Assembly: GCF_001661075.1 (NCBI RefSeq)
Contig: NZ_CP014870.1
Location: forward strand, 620,001-684,000
Direction: 5' to 3'
DNA length: 64,000 nucleotides
From: Pseudomonas silesiensis
GTDB taxonomy: Bacteria > Pseudomonadota > Gammaproteobacteria > Pseudomonadales > Pseudomonadaceae
Both the position numbers and the translations under genes were made by a program. Shown here piece after piece: positions 1 to 9,412 of the stretch (its first letter is position 1; every line of letters begins with the position of its first letter). The notes under the pieces were generated by a model. That model was not told the origin of the DNA. It ran no database searches and saw only the letters and a list, made by a program, of their open reading frames with translations.

Positions 1-22
1 CTTATCTTCAATGAGGTGAGGG

Positions 23-343
23 ATGGTTGAGTCACGGCAAAAAGTTACAAAACCGGAGCTGTACGAAAGACTGATCGATCGTCTGGGGATGGCCCTGGAC
101 GCGGCGAAAACCGCCGACCGGCTACGCGATGAACGTCCCTTGGAGCTGGAACTGCGCGGCCTGAGCCCCGCAGAGTTTGCACTGGTTAAAGCGTATCTGG
201 ATCGCAGTGAACGTGAATCACACGGATACTTGTCAGAGGCAGTGAAGCAACTCGACGCACCACGTTCGGCCAAGATCATCTGGCTCAAGGACAAGGCACC
301 CGGCAGGGACGCGGTAAAGGTCCGGTCTTTGCAATTCAAGTAA
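23..343 (+). CDS. hypothetical protein, 106 aa
   Basis: I do not recognise the family. The product is a short, charged, soluble-looking protein with no signal peptide or membrane segment; the first 60 residues look mostly helical and the C-terminus is basic. The ATG at 23 follows a purine-rich GAGGTGAGGG that can serve as ribosome binding site, and an upstream in-frame ATG at 11 is closed by TGA after one codon. It stands alone on the plus strand ahead of the YdcF-like gene, with about 107 bases between them. Codon use looks normal for the genus, so I take it as a real gene of unknown role. Confidence 0.6.
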   Translation: MVESRQKVTKPELYERLIDRLGMALDAAKTADRLRDERPLELELRGLSPAEFALVKAYLDRSERESHGYLSEAVKQLDAPRSAKIIWLKDKAPGRDAVKVRSLQFK

Positions 344-450
344 GGGCACGTGAAGCCATGAAATATGGTTTTTTTAAAGCATAGTCCTTCCGCATTTGTT
401 GTCGCATCGCGTCAACCCACTTAGGCTTCGGGCATCTCTGGAGATGCTCG

Positions 451-1212
451 ATGCCTTTTCGTTACTTCGTCAAACAACTGTTGCTGCCTCCCGGCATTTT
501 ATTGCTGCTGTTGCTGCTTGCCTGGTGGTTGCGCCGCTCAAGGCCGCGACTGGCGGGCCTGTGTTTTGCCTTGGGGGTCGGTGGCTTCTGGCTGATGAGC
601 CTGCCGGTGGTGGTGGAGTGGGGTGCCAGGGCGCTTGAGCGTGAACCGCCACTGGCTCGCCAGGAATGGGCAACACTGGCTCGGCGGGCGGATGCGATCG
701 TGGTGCTGGGTTCCGGGCGCGAGCGTGGCGATCCGGCCTGGGGCGCCGACCAGCCGACCGGTATCGGCCTGGAGCGCCAGCGCTATGCGGCGCGGCTGGC
801 CAAGGCGTCGGGCTTGCCGATCCTCACCAGTGGCGGGCTGCATTACGGTACCCCGCCGACGGAAGCCAAGTTGATGGCGGACTCGTTGCTCGATGATTTC
901 GGCGTGACCGTGCGTTGGCAGGAAGGGCGCAGCCGCACGACCTGGGAGAACGCGCAATTCAGTGCCGAAGTGTTGCTGCCCCAAGGCTTCAAGCGTGTCG
1001 TGCTCGTGACGCACGCCTCGCACATGCCGCGGGCGGTCTGGAGTTTCCAGCAGGCGGGATTCGAGGTGGTGCCGGCACCGATGGGGTTTCTAGGAGTAGA
1101 CAACGCCCGGCCGCTGGGCGGCTGGCTGCCGGAGTTCAAGGCGCTCTGGCAGAGCGGGCAGTTGATGAATGAGGCGGTGGGGCAGATCGGGTATTCGGTG
1201 TTTTACCGATAA
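451..1212 (+). CDS. YdcF/ElyC family protein (DUF218)
   Basis: A 253-residue membrane-anchored protein of the DUF218 family (YdcF, SanA, ElyC). Two hydrophobic segments lie near residues 10-25 and 35-55, followed by the soluble domain. Family signatures are visible: DAIVVLGSG near residue 85, a GGLHYGTPPTEA stretch near 130, an E-G-x-S-x-x-T-W-E-N motif near 162-171 and VTHASHMPRA near 188. Members are linked to envelope polysaccharide metabolism and barrier function, but the reaction is unknown. The ATG at 451 follows GGAG. Its 3' end converges on lnt with a BIME between them. Confidence 0.85.
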   Translation: MPFRYFVKQLLLPPGILLLLLLLAWWLRRSRPRLAGLCFALGVGGFWLMSLPVVVEWGARALEREPPLARQEWATLARRADAIVVLGSGRERGDPAWGADQPTGIGLERQRYAARLAKASGLPILTSGGLHYGTPPTEAKLMADSLLDDFGVTVRWQEGRSRTTWENAQFSAEVLLPQGFKRVVLVTHASHMPRAVWSFQQAGFEVVPAPMGFLGVDNARPLGGWLPEFKALWQSGQLMNEAVGQIGYSVFYR

Positions 1213-1230
1213 CCCAAATATTACGCATTC

Positions 1231-1335
1231 CCTGTAGGAGCGAGCTTGCTCGCGATGAGCCTGAAGGCGGCGCTTGTTTCCAGGAAACACGCGTCATCGT
1301 TCACGTCCATCGCGAGCAAGCTCGCTCCTACAGGG
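1231..1335. repeat. BIME: inverted pair of REP sequences (GTAGGAGCGAGC class)
   Basis: Inverted arms CCTGTAGGAGCGAGCTTGC and its complement enclose a ~55-base spacer containing GCGTCATCGTTCACGTCCATCG, related to the spacer at 28543 and 41717. It lies between the convergent 3' ends of the YdcF-like gene and lnt, where it could fold in either transcript. Confidence 0.9.
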
Positions 1336-1343
1336 TTCGCGTA

Positions 1344-2867
1344 TCAAACAGTCTTGGCCATCCGGCTAGCCACCAGCGCCCAGCCAAACAACAACACGCA
1401 AACAACGATCAGCGGCCACGAACGCCATTGCAGGTAAGGCGTCAGGTTGTGCATCGGTACCACTTCACCATACAAAATACCGCGTTCGAACTGCGGGATC
1501 TGCACGGTGATCTGCCCGAACGGGTTGATCAGGCCGGTCACGCCGTTGTTGGTGGCGCGGATCATCCAGCGTCCGGCTTCCAGTGCACGCATCTGTGCCA
1601 TCTGCAAGTGTTGCAGCGGGCCGATCGAGGTGCCGAACCAGGTGTCGTTGCTGATGGTCAGCAGCAAATCGCTACGGGCCGCGAGGCTGGCGGCGAATTC
1701 CGGATAGACCACTTCGTAGCAGATGTACGGCGCGATCTGATAACCCTTCGCCTGCAGCATCGGCTGATCGGCAGGGCCGCGGGCGAAGTCCGACATCGGC
1801 AAGTCGAAAAAGGCGATCAGCCCGCGCAACACCTCCTGCAACGGCACGTATTCGCCAAACGGCACCAGCTTCTGCTTGAGGTAGGTGCCATCGCCCTCGC
1901 CGACCACGGTGATGCCGTTGAAAAAGCGTTTCTGTTGATGCATTTCCTGACGGATCGGTACGCCGGTAATCAGTGCGGATTTACGTTCTGCAGCGAAGTC
2001 GCCCATCATCTTCAGGTAGCCCTCGGCGGACTCCTTGAGCACCGGGACTGCGGTTTCCGGCCAGATCAACAGGTCGACCGGTCTGGAGCTGAAGCTCATG
2101 TCGCGGTACAGCGCCAGCTGCGCGTTGAGCTGTGCCGGGTCCCATTTCATGCTCTGTTCGACATTGCCCTGGATCGCCGCGACGCTCAGCGGTGCCCCCG
2201 CCGGGCTGGTCCAGGCATGCCCCTTGAGCGCCATGCCGGCCACCCATGGGCCGATCAGCAGCAGCACGCCAGCGGCGATGAAGCCTTTACGAGCGGTTTT
2301 CACCAAGGGCAGCGCGTTGTAGATCAGCGCAGCCGTCAGGGCCAGGGTAAAGGAAATCAGCCACATCCCGCCGACGGGCGCGAGCCCGGACAGTGGGCCG
2401 TCGAGTTGGCTGTAACCGGAATAGAGCCACGGGAAGCCGGTGAGAAACCAGCCACGAAAGGCTTCCTGGGCGACCCACAGCGCAGCGAACGCCAGGGCAT
2501 CGGCCAGTGGCGCTTCGTTGCGGCGCAGCCAGCGCACCCAGATCCAGGCGGGCAGGGCGAAGAACCAGGCAATCGCCGCCGTGAAGATCAGCATCAGGAA
2601 GCCGGCCAGTAGCACCGAAGCGCCACCGAAGTGGTGGATGCTGTAGTAAATCCAGCTGGTACCGGCGCCAAACAGGCCGAAACCGAAGCACCAGCCACGG
2701 CCCAGGGCCTGGCGCGGGTTCAGTTCACGCAAGCCGGCATAGAACAGGCCGACCGCCAGCAACGCCAACAACCAGATATCGAACGGCGCCAGGGCCAGGG
2801 TGGTGATTGCACCGGCCGCCACGGCCAGCAGGTTACCGGGCCAGCCGGGGCGGGTGATCCAATGCAT
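1344..2867 (-). CDS. lnt: apolipoprotein N-acyltransferase
   Basis: Integral inner-membrane enzyme that adds the third acyl chain to the N-terminal cysteine of diacylglyceryl lipoproteins, allowing their sorting to the outer membrane. The 507 residues begin with about six membrane segments (residues 10-210), followed by a periplasmic nitrilase-fold domain. The catalytic triad is visible as E271 in IWPETAVPV, K333 in QKLVPFGEYVP and C383 in YICYEVVYP, with a final membrane helix near 480-500. It is the last gene of a minus-strand run phoH-ybeY-corC-lnt, 15 bases after corC, the usual Pseudomonas arrangement. Start ATG at 2867. Confidence 0.97.
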   Translation of the reverse strand: MHWITRPGWPGNLLAVAAGAITTLALAPFDIWLLALLAVGLFYAGLRELNPRQALGRGWCFGFGLFGAGTSWIYYSIHHFGGASVLLAGFLMLIFTAAIAWFFALPAWIWVRWLRRNEAPLADALAFAALWVAQEAFRGWFLTGFPWLYSGYSQLDGPLSGLAPVGGMWLISFTLALTAALIYNALPLVKTARKGFIAAGVLLLIGPWVAGMALKGHAWTSPAGAPLSVAAIQGNVEQSMKWDPAQLNAQLALYRDMSFSSRPVDLLIWPETAVPVLKESAEGYLKMMGDFAAERKSALITGVPIRQEMHQQKRFFNGITVVGEGDGTYLKQKLVPFGEYVPLQEVLRGLIAFFDLPMSDFARGPADQPMLQAKGYQIAPYICYEVVYPEFAASLAARSDLLLTISNDTWFGTSIGPLQHLQMAQMRALEAGRWMIRATNNGVTGLINPFGQITVQIPQFERGILYGEVVPMHNLTPYLQWRSWPLIVVCVLLFGWALVASRMAKTV

Positions 2868-2882
2868 TTCTATCCTTAGGTG

Positions 2883-3722
2883 TTACCGGGCAATAGGCGT
2901 CAGGCGCAGCAAGTGAATCCGACGGCTGTCGGCGTTCAGGATGCGGAAGCGATAAGGGCCGATCTCTGTGATTTCGTTGCGTTTTGGCAGGTGCCCGAAC
3001 GCACTCATCACCAGGCCGCCGACCGTGTCGAACTCGTCATCGGAGAACTGGCTGTCGAAGAACTCGTTGAAGTTCTCGATCGGCGTCAGGGCCTTGATCA
3101 GGAAGTCACCGCTGGGCAGCGGCTTGATGTAACTGTCTTCCTCGACGTCGTGCTCGTCTTCAATGTCGCCGACGATCTGTTCCAGCACGTCTTCGATGGT
3201 CACCAGCCCCGCCACACCGCCGTATTCGTCAATGACGATGGCCATGTGGTTATGGTTGGCGCGGAACTCGCGCAACAGCACATTCAGGCGCTTGGACTCG
3301 GGCACGAAGGTGGCCGGGCGCAGCAGGTCCTTGATGTTGAAGTTGTCACCGTTCTCCTTGAGGATCAACGGCAGCAAGTCCTTGGCCAGCAGCACGCCCA
3401 TCACGTCATCGTGGCTTTCGCCGATCACCGGGTAGCGGGAGTGGGCCGAATCGACCACGGCGGGCAGGAACTCGCGAGGGGTCTGGGTCGCCTTGATGCT
3501 GATCATCTGCGAGCGCGGGACCATGATGTCCCGTACTTGCAGGTCTGCAACCTGGATGGCGCCTTCGACGATGGCCAGCGCTTCGCTGTCCAGCAGTTTG
3601 TTCTGGTGTGCATCGCGCAGCAGCTCCAGCAGCTCCTGGCGGTTCTTCGGCTCATGGGCAAAAGCCTGGGTGAGCTTACCCAGCCATGACTTTTGCCCGT
3701 TGCTCGATCGATCTTCGCTCAT
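2883..3722 (-). CDS. corC: CorC/HlyC family CBS-domain protein
   Basis: Soluble member of the CorC family, linked to magnesium/cobalt efflux and resistance. In order it has a basic N-terminus, two CBS domains (about residues 65-190, including the motif DEYGGVAGLVTIEDVLEQIVG) and a C-terminal transporter-associated CorC_HlyC domain (about 200-275). The 279-residue length is typical for this short form, which lacks the DUF21 membrane region. It lies 5 bases after ybeY and 15 before lnt on the minus strand. In enterobacteria the same order (ybeZ-ybeY-ybeX-lnt) calls it ybeX. Confidence 0.93.
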   Translation of the reverse strand: MSEDRSSNGQKSWLGKLTQAFAHEPKNRQELLELLRDAHQNKLLDSEALAIVEGAIQVADLQVRDIMVPRSQMISIKATQTPREFLPAVVDSAHSRYPVIGESHDDVMGVLLAKDLLPLILKENGDNFNIKDLLRPATFVPESKRLNVLLREFRANHNHMAIVIDEYGGVAGLVTIEDVLEQIVGDIEDEHDVEEDSYIKPLPSGDFLIKALTPIENFNEFFDSQFSDDEFDTVGGLVMSAFGHLPKRNEITEIGPYRFRILNADSRRIHLLRLTPIAR

Positions 3723-3727
3723 AGCGA

Positions 3728-4222
3728 TTACTCTGAATCCTTTGTTGTAACGATAGGGGATGCGTCTGTTTCGTCGTCCGCATACGGGTCCGGATGACCC
3801 AGCTCAGCAAGCAACGTTCGTTCCAGTGCTTCCATTTCTTCGGCTTCGTCGTCATCTATATGGTCGTAACCCAGCAGATGCAAGCAGCCGTGAATAACCA
3901 GATGGGCCCAGTGGGCCTTGAGTTCCTTGCCTTGTTCGGCGGCTTCGCGTTCGACCACCGCCACGCAAATCACCAGATCACCCAACAGCGGGATATCCAG
4001 AAATTCGTCGGGGACATCGGCGGGGAACGAAAGAACGTTAGTGGCGTAATCCTTCTGCCGCCAGGTGTGATTCAGCTCGCGACCTTCCTCTTCATCAACC
4101 AGGCGAATGGTCATTTCGGAGTCGGCAGTGCGCTGGCGCAGGGCCAGTTCGCACCATTGGCGGAACTCGGCCTCGCTTGGGGTGGTCGCTTGCGTCGCCA
4201 GTTGCAGATCAAGCTCAAGCAT
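3728..4222 (-). CDS. ybeY: endoribonuclease YbeY (16S rRNA maturation)
   Basis: Single-strand-specific zinc endoribonuclease required for 16S rRNA 3'-end maturation and 70S ribosome quality control. The diagnostic metal-binding motif H-G-x-x-H-x-x-G-Y-D-H is seen as [12 protein letters not shown] in the C-terminal half. I chose the ATG at 4222 (164 residues, [11 protein letters not shown]...) because it matches the usual family length; the frame is open 12 codons further. The start overlaps the end of phoH by 8 bases, so the two are probably translationally coupled, and corC follows 5 bases later. Confidence 0.95.
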   Translation of the reverse strand: MLELDLQLATQATTPSEAEFRQWCELALRQRTADSEMTIRLVDEEEGRELNHTWRQKDYATNVLSFPADVPDEFLDIPLLGDLVICVAVVEREAAEQGKELKAHWAHLVIHGCLHLLGYDHIDDDEAEEMEALERTLLAELGHPDPYADDETDASPIVTTKDSE

Positions 4223-5219
4223 CGCGGCGACTATCCTTTGGCGTTTCGTCCGCCACACGATTCTCGAAGCGCTCGTAGGCTTCGACGATGCGCTGCACCA
4301 GTGGATGGCGCACGACGTCCTTGGGCATGAAATGAGTGAAGCTGATGCCCGGCACGTCCTTGAGCACCTCGATCACATGGTGCAACCCGGACTTGGTGCC
4401 TTTCGGCAGGTCGACCTGGGTGATGTCACCGGTGATGACCGCGGTGGAACCGAAGCCGATCCGGGTCAGGAACATTTTCATCTGCTCGACCGTGGTGTTC
4501 TGGCTTTCGTCGAGGATGATGAAGCAGTTGTTCAAGGTGCGACCGCGCATATAGGCCAGCGGCGCAACTTCGATCACCTGACGCTCGATCAGCTTGGCCA
4601 CGTGTTCGAAGCCGAGCATTTCGTAGAGTGCGTCGTAGAGCGGTCGCAGGTACGGGTCGATCTTCTGCGACAGGTCGCCGGGCAGGAAGCCGAGCTTTTC
4701 GCCCGCTTCAACCGCCGGGCGCACCAGCAGGATGCGGCGAATCTGTTCGCGTTCCAGCGCATCTACTGCGCAGGCAACGGCCAGATAGGTCTTGCCGGTA
4801 CCGGCCGGGCCGATGCCGAAGTTGATATCGTTACCGAGGATTTCCTTCACGTAGCGCACCTGATTCAAGCCGCGAGGGCGAATCATGCCTTTCTTGGTGC
4901 GCAGGGCGACGGACGGTTCAGCGGGGGAGTGGTTGTCCAGCTCTTCGACGGCCGATTCCTGCAGGAACAGGTGAACCATGTCCGGCGACAGCTCGGTACC
5001 CTTGGTTTCCCGGTACAGGCGGCGCAGCAGGGTTTCCGCGGAGGTGGTGTGTTTGGGCTCGCCGATCAATTCGAACTGGTTTCCGCGGTTGCGGATTTCG
5101 ATGGTCAGGCGCTGTTCGATCAAGCGCAGATGCTCGTCGAACTGCCCGCACAGATTGGCGAAGCGGCGAGCTTCAAAGGGCTCGAGGATAAAACGATGTG
5201 GTTCTATGGGTGCGTTCAA
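4215..5219 (-). CDS. phoH: PhoH family ATPase (YbeZ)
   Basis: Cytoplasmic P-loop ATPase of the PhoH/YbeZ family, thought to act with YbeY in rRNA processing. A Walker A motif [11 protein letters not shown] and Walker B ILDESQN are present, together with the conserved [11 protein letters not shown] and MRGRTLNN segments. The start is not obvious: no ATG or GTG precedes the conserved N-terminus. I use the TTG at 5219, giving [14 protein letters not shown]..., which from memory is where homologues begin (MNAPIEP...); no strong Shine-Dalgarno is visible. The frame stays open to 5399, through the BIME upstream. First gene of the phoH-ybeY-corC-lnt run. Confidence 0.88.
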   Translation of the reverse strand: MNAPIEPHRFILEPFEARRFANLCGQFDEHLRLIEQRLTIEIRNRGNQFELIGEPKHTTSAETLLRRLYRETKGTELSPDMVHLFLQESAVEELDNHSPAEPSVALRTKKGMIRPRGLNQVRYVKEILGNDINFGIGPAGTGKTYLAVACAVDALEREQIRRILLVRPAVEAGEKLGFLPGDLSQKIDPYLRPLYDALYEMLGFEHVAKLIERQVIEVAPLAYMRGRTLNNCFIILDESQNTTVEQMKMFLTRIGFGSTAVITGDITQVDLPKGTKSGLHHVIEVLKDVPGISFTHFMPKDVVRHPLVQRIVEAYERFENRVADETPKDSRRDA

Positions 5220-5321
5220 GGTCGTATTTAGCCGCCCTGGGGCAATTGAGATGAAATCAAGGATAACGCCAGTGGGCTGGGTGCGAAAGCTCTTAAATAA
5301 TCCAGCACCAATCACCATCCC

Positions 5322-5415
5322 TTGTAGGAGCGAGGCTTGCCCGCGAAGAACGTTAACGCGGTCAGTCAGGTAGAACAGCAGTGTTGCCTTCGCGGGCAAG
5401 CCTCGCTCCTACAGG
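5322..5415. repeat. BIME: inverted REP pair (GAGGCTTGCCCGCGAAG class)
   Basis: Arms TTGTAGGAGCGAGGCTTGCC and the complementary GGCAAGCCTCGCTCCTACAGG flank a ~45-base spacer. It sits between miaB and phoH and would form a long hairpin in a miaB-phoH transcript. This class, with CCCGCGAAG at the inner end, recurs at 7239 and 18006. Confidence 0.9.
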
Positions 5416-5426
5416 TCAGGTGGCGG

Positions 5427-6755
5427 TTATTGGATCAAGGAGCCCCGCAGCGAGTGCGGTTGCGCGGCATCGATGTGCACGTCGGCAAACTGCCCGATCA
5501 AGGTTGGAGTATCGCAGCGGAAGTTGACGATACGGTTATTCTCGGTACGGCCCTGCAGTTCGCCGGGATCCTTTTTCGAATAATCGGTCACCAGGATCCG
5601 CTGAATGGTGCCCACCATTTGTCGGCTGATCTCGAAACCTTGCTGGTTCAGGCGATGTTGCAGCGCGTTCAGGCGCTCTTTTTTCAGTGCTTCCGGTGTT
5701 TCGTCGGCCAGATCGGCCGCCGGAGTGCCTGGACGCTGGCTGTAGACGAACGAGTAGGAAAAGTCGAAACCGACGTCTTCGATCAGCTTCATGGTCTGTT
5801 CGAAGTCTTTTTCGGTCTCGCCCGGGAAGCCGACGATGAAGTCCGAGCTGATGCAGATCCCCGGCACGGCGGCCCGCAGCTTGCGCAGTTTGGATTTGTA
5901 TTCCAGCGCGGTGTGGTTGCGCTTCATTGCCGACAGAATGCGGTCAGAGCCCGATTGCACCGGCAAGTGCAGGTGCTTCACCAGTTCCGGCACGTCGGCA
6001 TGCGCCTGGATCAGGCTGTCGGAGAACTCCAGCGGGTGCGAGGTGGTGTAGCGAATGCGATCGATGCCATCGACGGCGGCCACCACCCGGATCAGTTCCG
6101 CGAGATCGGCCAGGCGACCGTCGTGGGTGGTGCCGCGATAACCGTTGACGTTCTGCCCCAGCAAGGTCACTTCACGCACGCCGTTTTCGGCCAGGTGAAT
6201 GATCTCGGCAATCACGTCGTCGAATGGACGGCTGACTTCTTCACCGCGGGTGTAGGGCACCACGCAGAAGGTGCAGTACTTGCTGCAGCCTTCCATGACC
6301 GACACATAAGCGCTCGGGCCATCGATACGCGGTTCGGGCAGATGGTCGAATTTTTCGATTTCCGGGAACGAGACGTCCACTTGCGGCAACTTGGTGGCGC
6401 GGGCGGCGTCGATCATTTCCGGGAGGCGGTGCAGGGTTTGGGGGCCAAACACCACGTCGACGTACGGCGCCCGGTCGCGGATGGCGGCGCCTTCCTGGCT
6501 GGCCACGCAACCGCCGACGGCGATTACCATGTCCGGGTTGGCCAGTTTCAGTTCGCGCCAGCGGCCGAGCTGGGAGTACACCCGGTCCTGGGCGCGTTCG
6601 CGAATGGAGCAGGTGTTGAGCAGGATCACGTCGGCGTCTTCAGCGCGGGAGGTGACTTCCAGGGCCTGGTGTTCACCCAGCAGATCGACCATGCGCGAGC
6701 TGTCGTACTCGTTCATCTGGCAACCGTGGGTTTCGATGTAAAGCTTCTTGGCCAT
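5427..6755 (-). CDS. miaB: tRNA-2-methylthio-N6-dimethylallyladenosine synthase
   Basis: Radical-SAM methylthiotransferase that converts i6A37 to ms2i6A37 in tRNAs reading UNN codons. In order it has an N-terminal UPF0004 domain with its three cluster cysteines ([27 protein letters not shown]), the radical-SAM motif [15 protein letters not shown], and a C-terminal TRAM domain (about residues 375-440). I chose the ATG at 6755 ([13 protein letters not shown], 442 residues, the usual Pseudomonas length); the frame is open 16 codons further. A BIME separates it from phoH downstream. Its 5' end faces the DUF1820 gene across about 134 bases. Confidence 0.97.
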   Translation of the reverse strand: MAKKLYIETHGCQMNEYDSSRMVDLLGEHQALEVTSRAEDADVILLNTCSIRERAQDRVYSQLGRWRELKLANPDMVIAVGGCVASQEGAAIRDRAPYVDVVFGPQTLHRLPEMIDAARATKLPQVDVSFPEIEKFDHLPEPRIDGPSAYVSVMEGCSKYCTFCVVPYTRGEEVSRPFDDVIAEIIHLAENGVREVTLLGQNVNGYRGTTHDGRLADLAELIRVVAAVDGIDRIRYTTSHPLEFSDSLIQAHADVPELVKHLHLPVQSGSDRILSAMKRNHTALEYKSKLRKLRAAVPGICISSDFIVGFPGETEKDFEQTMKLIEDVGFDFSYSFVYSQRPGTPAADLADETPEALKKERLNALQHRLNQQGFEISRQMVGTIQRILVTDYSKKDPGELQGRTENNRIVNFRCDTPTLIGQFADVHIDAAQPHSLRGSLIQ

Positions 6756-6796
6756 GGATAGAGTCATCACGTGATTCAAAGAACCGCGCATTATAG

Positions 6797-6808
6797 GGAA
6801 CATGTTCC
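6797..6808. promoter_or_regulatory. 12-bp palindrome in the miaB / DUF1820 divergent promoter region
   Basis: GGAACATGTTCC is a perfect palindrome midway between two divergent starts, with a TATAGT-like -10 about 45 bases to the right, suited to the plus-strand gene. A DNA-binding dimer is the natural reading, but no regulator is evident. Confidence 0.35.
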
Positions 6809-6889
6809 AAGGTTCCTACCGCTGTGCGTCCGGCGGCTATGCTATAGTTTGCGCCCTCATTTTTATCCCCGATGTGTTGCTCGCCCGCC

Positions 6890-7219
6890 ATGACCAAACG
6901 TGAAGCTCCAATCTACAAGGTGATTTTCCTCAATCAGGGCCAGGTGTACGAAATGTATGCCAAGCAGATCTATCAAAGTGATCTGTGGGGCTTCCTGGAA
7001 GTGGAAGAGTTCGTCTTTGGCGAGCGCACGCAAGTGGTCGTCGATCCGAGCGAAGAGAAGCTCAAGGCTCAGTTCGAAGGCGTTGTGCGCAGCTTTGTGC
7101 CCATGCACTCGATCGTGCGCATCGACGAAGTCGAACGCCTCGGCACACCGAAAATCAGCGAAGCCCGCGGCGCGGTCGGCAATGTCATGCCGTTTCCGAT
7201 GCCGATGCCTGAGAAGTAA
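6890..7219 (+). CDS. DUF1820 family protein
   Basis: Small soluble protein of 109 residues matching the DUF1820 family of gamma-proteobacteria, whose function is unknown. Recognisable stretches are IYKVIFLNQGQVYEMYA near the N-terminus and the proline/methionine-rich tail VMPFPMPMPEK. I chose the ATG at 6890 (MTKREAPIYKV); the frame extends a few codons upstream. It is divergent from miaB, the same arrangement as in P. aeruginosa. TATAGT at about 6853 is a plausible -10 element. A compact hairpin-forming REP pair follows immediately and may end its transcript. Confidence 0.9.
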   Translation: MTKREAPIYKVIFLNQGQVYEMYAKQIYQSDLWGFLEVEEFVFGERTQVVVDPSEEKLKAQFEGVVRSFVPMHSIVRIDEVERLGTPKISEARGAVGNVMPFPMPMPEK

Positions 7220-7238
7220 GCCTTGGAACCGAGTCGCT

Positions 7239-7308
7239 CCCTTCGCGGGCAAGCCTCGCTCCTACAGGTCAGCGCTGACCTGTAGGGGCGAGGCTCGCCC
7301 GCGAAGGG
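7239..7308. repeat. compact REP pair, long palindrome
   Basis: Two REP units face each other almost without spacer: CCCTTCGCGGGCAAGCCTCG and its near complement meet at CTACAGGTCAGCGCTGACCTGTAG, itself a palindrome. The result is a ~34-bp near-perfect stem lying between convergent genes, well placed to stop or protect both transcripts. Confidence 0.9.
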
Positions 7309-7330
7309 GCCAGAAAGGTCGACGCAGAAA

Positions 7331-7885
7331 TCAGGGCAGTGGCGAGAAAGGCGTACGCCCATCGGCGCTCTGCAATTCCATCAAATACTTGCGGAAAATC
7401 TGCCCCAGCACCTGGGTCGCCACCTCGAGTTCTTCCCGAGGCATCTTCTCGGCCACTTCATCCGCCGTATCCAGCGCCTCTTCAGCGCCGTTGACCGCAG
7501 CCATTTTCAGCACGATATACGCCTGAACGTTATTGGCCGGCACGCCTTCGCCGTGGAAAAACATGGTGCCGAGTTTGAATTGCGCCTGGGCATGGCCTTG
7601 CAGCGAGGCCTTTTCGAAGTAGCTCAGGGCTTTTTTGAGGTCGCGCGGCGCATTTTTACCGTCATAGTAAAACTCACCCAACTCGTATTGCGCTTGCGCA
7701 TCCCCTTCATCCGACGCTTTCTGGCAAGCCGCGAGGGCCTGTGCCAGATCTTGCGGCTGAGTATTGAGGGTGCAGCGACCCATCGCTGGGATTAACAACG
7801 AGTTGCCGCCTGCCTGTGCGAGCGCGTGCAGGGGCTGAAGGAGCAACAGGCAGCCCAATGCAAGGGTGCGGCCGGTGCGGTTCAT
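7331..7885 (-). CDS. exported Sel1-like repeat protein
   Basis: A 184-residue protein with a signal peptide (positively charged MNRTGRTLALG, hydrophobic core, cleavage after about ALAQA at residue 24). At least two Sel1-type TPR repeats follow: AQAQYELGEFYYDGKNAPRD and AQAQFKLGTMFFHGEGVPAN. Such solenoids act as protein-protein adaptors in the periplasm or envelope; the partner is unknown. I chose the ATG at 7885, since the longer frame would bury the signal peptide. It sits between hemL and the DUF1820 gene, as in P. aeruginosa PA3978. Confidence 0.85.
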   Translation of the reverse strand: MNRTGRTLALGCLLLLQPLHALAQAGGNSLLIPAMGRCTLNTQPQDLAQALAACQKASDEGDAQAQYELGEFYYDGKNAPRDLKKALSYFEKASLQGHAQAQFKLGTMFFHGEGVPANNVQAYIVLKMAAVNGAEEALDTADEVAEKMPREELEVATQVLGQIFRKYLMELQSADGRTPFSPLP

Positions 7886-8069
7886 GGGAATCGACTTACC
7901 TCTGGAGGGCGCGCGGACCCATCGAGGGGGATCCAATAAGCGCGCATTATGAAATAAGCAGGGCCATCCTTACAAAGTCTTTACTCTTTTTTCTGCTGCG
8001 CGGGAAATATATCGATCACTTGGCCGTGGATTATTAGCAGGTGCGTAGGAAAAAGGGTGCAAGTGTAGG

Positions 8070-8102
8070 AAAAAGCTGACGCTGGCAATGGCCAACGTCA
8101 GC
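8070..8102 (-). terminator. Rho-independent terminator after hemL
   Basis: Read on the minus strand, GCTGACGTTGG pairs with CCAGCGTCAGC (one G-T mismatch position) around a short loop, directly followed by five T. It begins 9 bases past the hemL stop codon and closes the thiD-thiE-hemL transcript. Confidence 0.8.
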
Positions 8103-8111
8103 GGCACTGGC

Positions 8112-9395
8112 TTATTTCAAGGCGGCGAATGCGCGCTCGGCCGCATCCAGCGTCAGTTTCAGCTCGGTTTCGCCATGGGCGATCGAGGTGAAGCCGGCTT
8201 CGAAAGCACTCGGCGCCAGGTACACGCCACCTTCCAGCATCAGGTGGAAGAAGCGCTTGAACAGATTGGCATCGCTGGACATCACATCATCGAAGGTCAC
8301 GATGTCATCGGCGCCGCTGAAGTACAGACCGAACATGCCGCCGGCCTGGGTGGTCACGAACGGGATGCCCGCTGCATCGGCGCGCTGTTGCAGGCCGTCG
8401 AGCAGGCGGCTGGTGTAGTCGGTCAATTCATCGTGGAAACCAGGACGGCTGATCAGACGCAGCGTCGTCAGGCCGGCCGCCATCGCCAACGGATTGCCCG
8501 ACAAGGTGCCTGCCTGATAGACCGGGCCCAGTGGCGCGATGTGCGACATGATTTCGCGCTTGCCGCCGAAGCAACCGACCGGCATGCCGCCACCGATGAT
8601 CTTGCCGAAGGTGCTCAGGTCTGGCGTTACGCCGTAGTGGGCCTGGGCGCCGCCGAGGGCGACCCGGAAGCCGGTCATCACTTCGTCGAAAATCAGCACC
8701 ACGCCGTGCTTGTCGCACAGGGTCCGCAGGCCTTCGAGGAAGCCCGGTGCGGGCGGTACGCAGTTCATGTTGCCGGCCACGGGCTCGACAATGATGCAGG
8801 CCACGTCCTGGCCGACTTCGGCGAGCATGGTTTCAACGGCGTCGATGTCGTTGAACGGCAAAGTCAGGGTATGTTTGGCGAAAGCGGCCGGCACGCCGGC
8901 GGAGCTCGGCACGCCCTGGGTCAGCGCGCCGGAGCCGGCCTTGACCAGCAGGCTGTCGGAGTGACCGTGGTAGCACCCTTCGAACTTGATGATGCTGTCG
9001 CGACCGGTGAAACCACGGGACAGGCGAATGGCGCTCATGGTCGCTTCGGTACCGGAGCTGACCATGCGCACCATTTCCATCGATGGCACGATCGAGCAGA
9101 CCAGGTCGGCCATCTGGGTTTCCATCTCGGTCGGGGCACCGTAGGACAGGCCGTGCTCAAGCTGTTTACGCACCGCGTCCAGTACATCCGGGTGGCTGTG
9201 GCCGAGAATCATCGGCCCCCAGGAGCCGACGTAATCCACATAACGCTTATCGTCTTCGTCGGTGACGTAGGCGCCCTCAGCGTGTTTGAAGAACAGCGGC
9301 GTGCCGCCAACGCTCTTGAATGCGCGAACAGGCGAGTTCACACCACCGGGAATGTGTTTCTGGGCATTGGCAAACAGCGTTTCGGAACGAGACAT
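8112..9395 (-). CDS. hemL: glutamate-1-semialdehyde 2,1-aminomutase
   Basis: PLP enzyme that converts glutamate-1-semialdehyde to 5-aminolevulinate, the C5-pathway entry to haem and sirohaem. The 427-residue length is standard. The PLP-binding lysine is K265 in [14 protein letters not shown], with the cofactor-contacting DEVMTGFR near residue 237 and substrate-region SSGTEATM near 113. It is the third gene of thiD-thiE-hemL on the minus strand, 17 bases after thiE, and is followed by a clear terminator. This order matches PA3975-PA3977 of P. aeruginosa. Confidence 0.98.
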   Translation of the reverse strand: MSRSETLFANAQKHIPGGVNSPVRAFKSVGGTPLFFKHAEGAYVTDEDDKRYVDYVGSWGPMILGHSHPDVLDAVRKQLEHGLSYGAPTEMETQMADLVCSIVPSMEMVRMVSSGTEATMSAIRLSRGFTGRDSIIKFEGCYHGHSDSLLVKAGSGALTQGVPSSAGVPAAFAKHTLTLPFNDIDAVETMLAEVGQDVACIIVEPVAGNMNCVPPAPGFLEGLRTLCDKHGVVLIFDEVMTGFRVALGGAQAHYGVTPDLSTFGKIIGGGMPVGCFGGKREIMSHIAPLGPVYQAGTLSGNPLAMAAGLTTLRLISRPGFHDELTDYTSRLLDGLQQRADAAGIPFVTTQAGGMFGLYFSGADDIVTFDDVMSSDANLFKRFFHLMLEGGVYLAPSAFEAGFTSIAHGETELKLTLDAAERAFAALK

Positions 9396-9412
9396 GATCG
9401 GGCTCTCAAAAA

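Noticed and set aside
23..343. Zinc-ribbon protein expected by synteny near lnt/leuS
   Set aside because: The 106-residue product has no cysteine pairs, so it is not the DUF1451-type protein.
1428..2612. Open frame of 394 codons antisense to lnt
   Set aside because: No domain and typical antisense composition; lnt shows its full catalytic triad.
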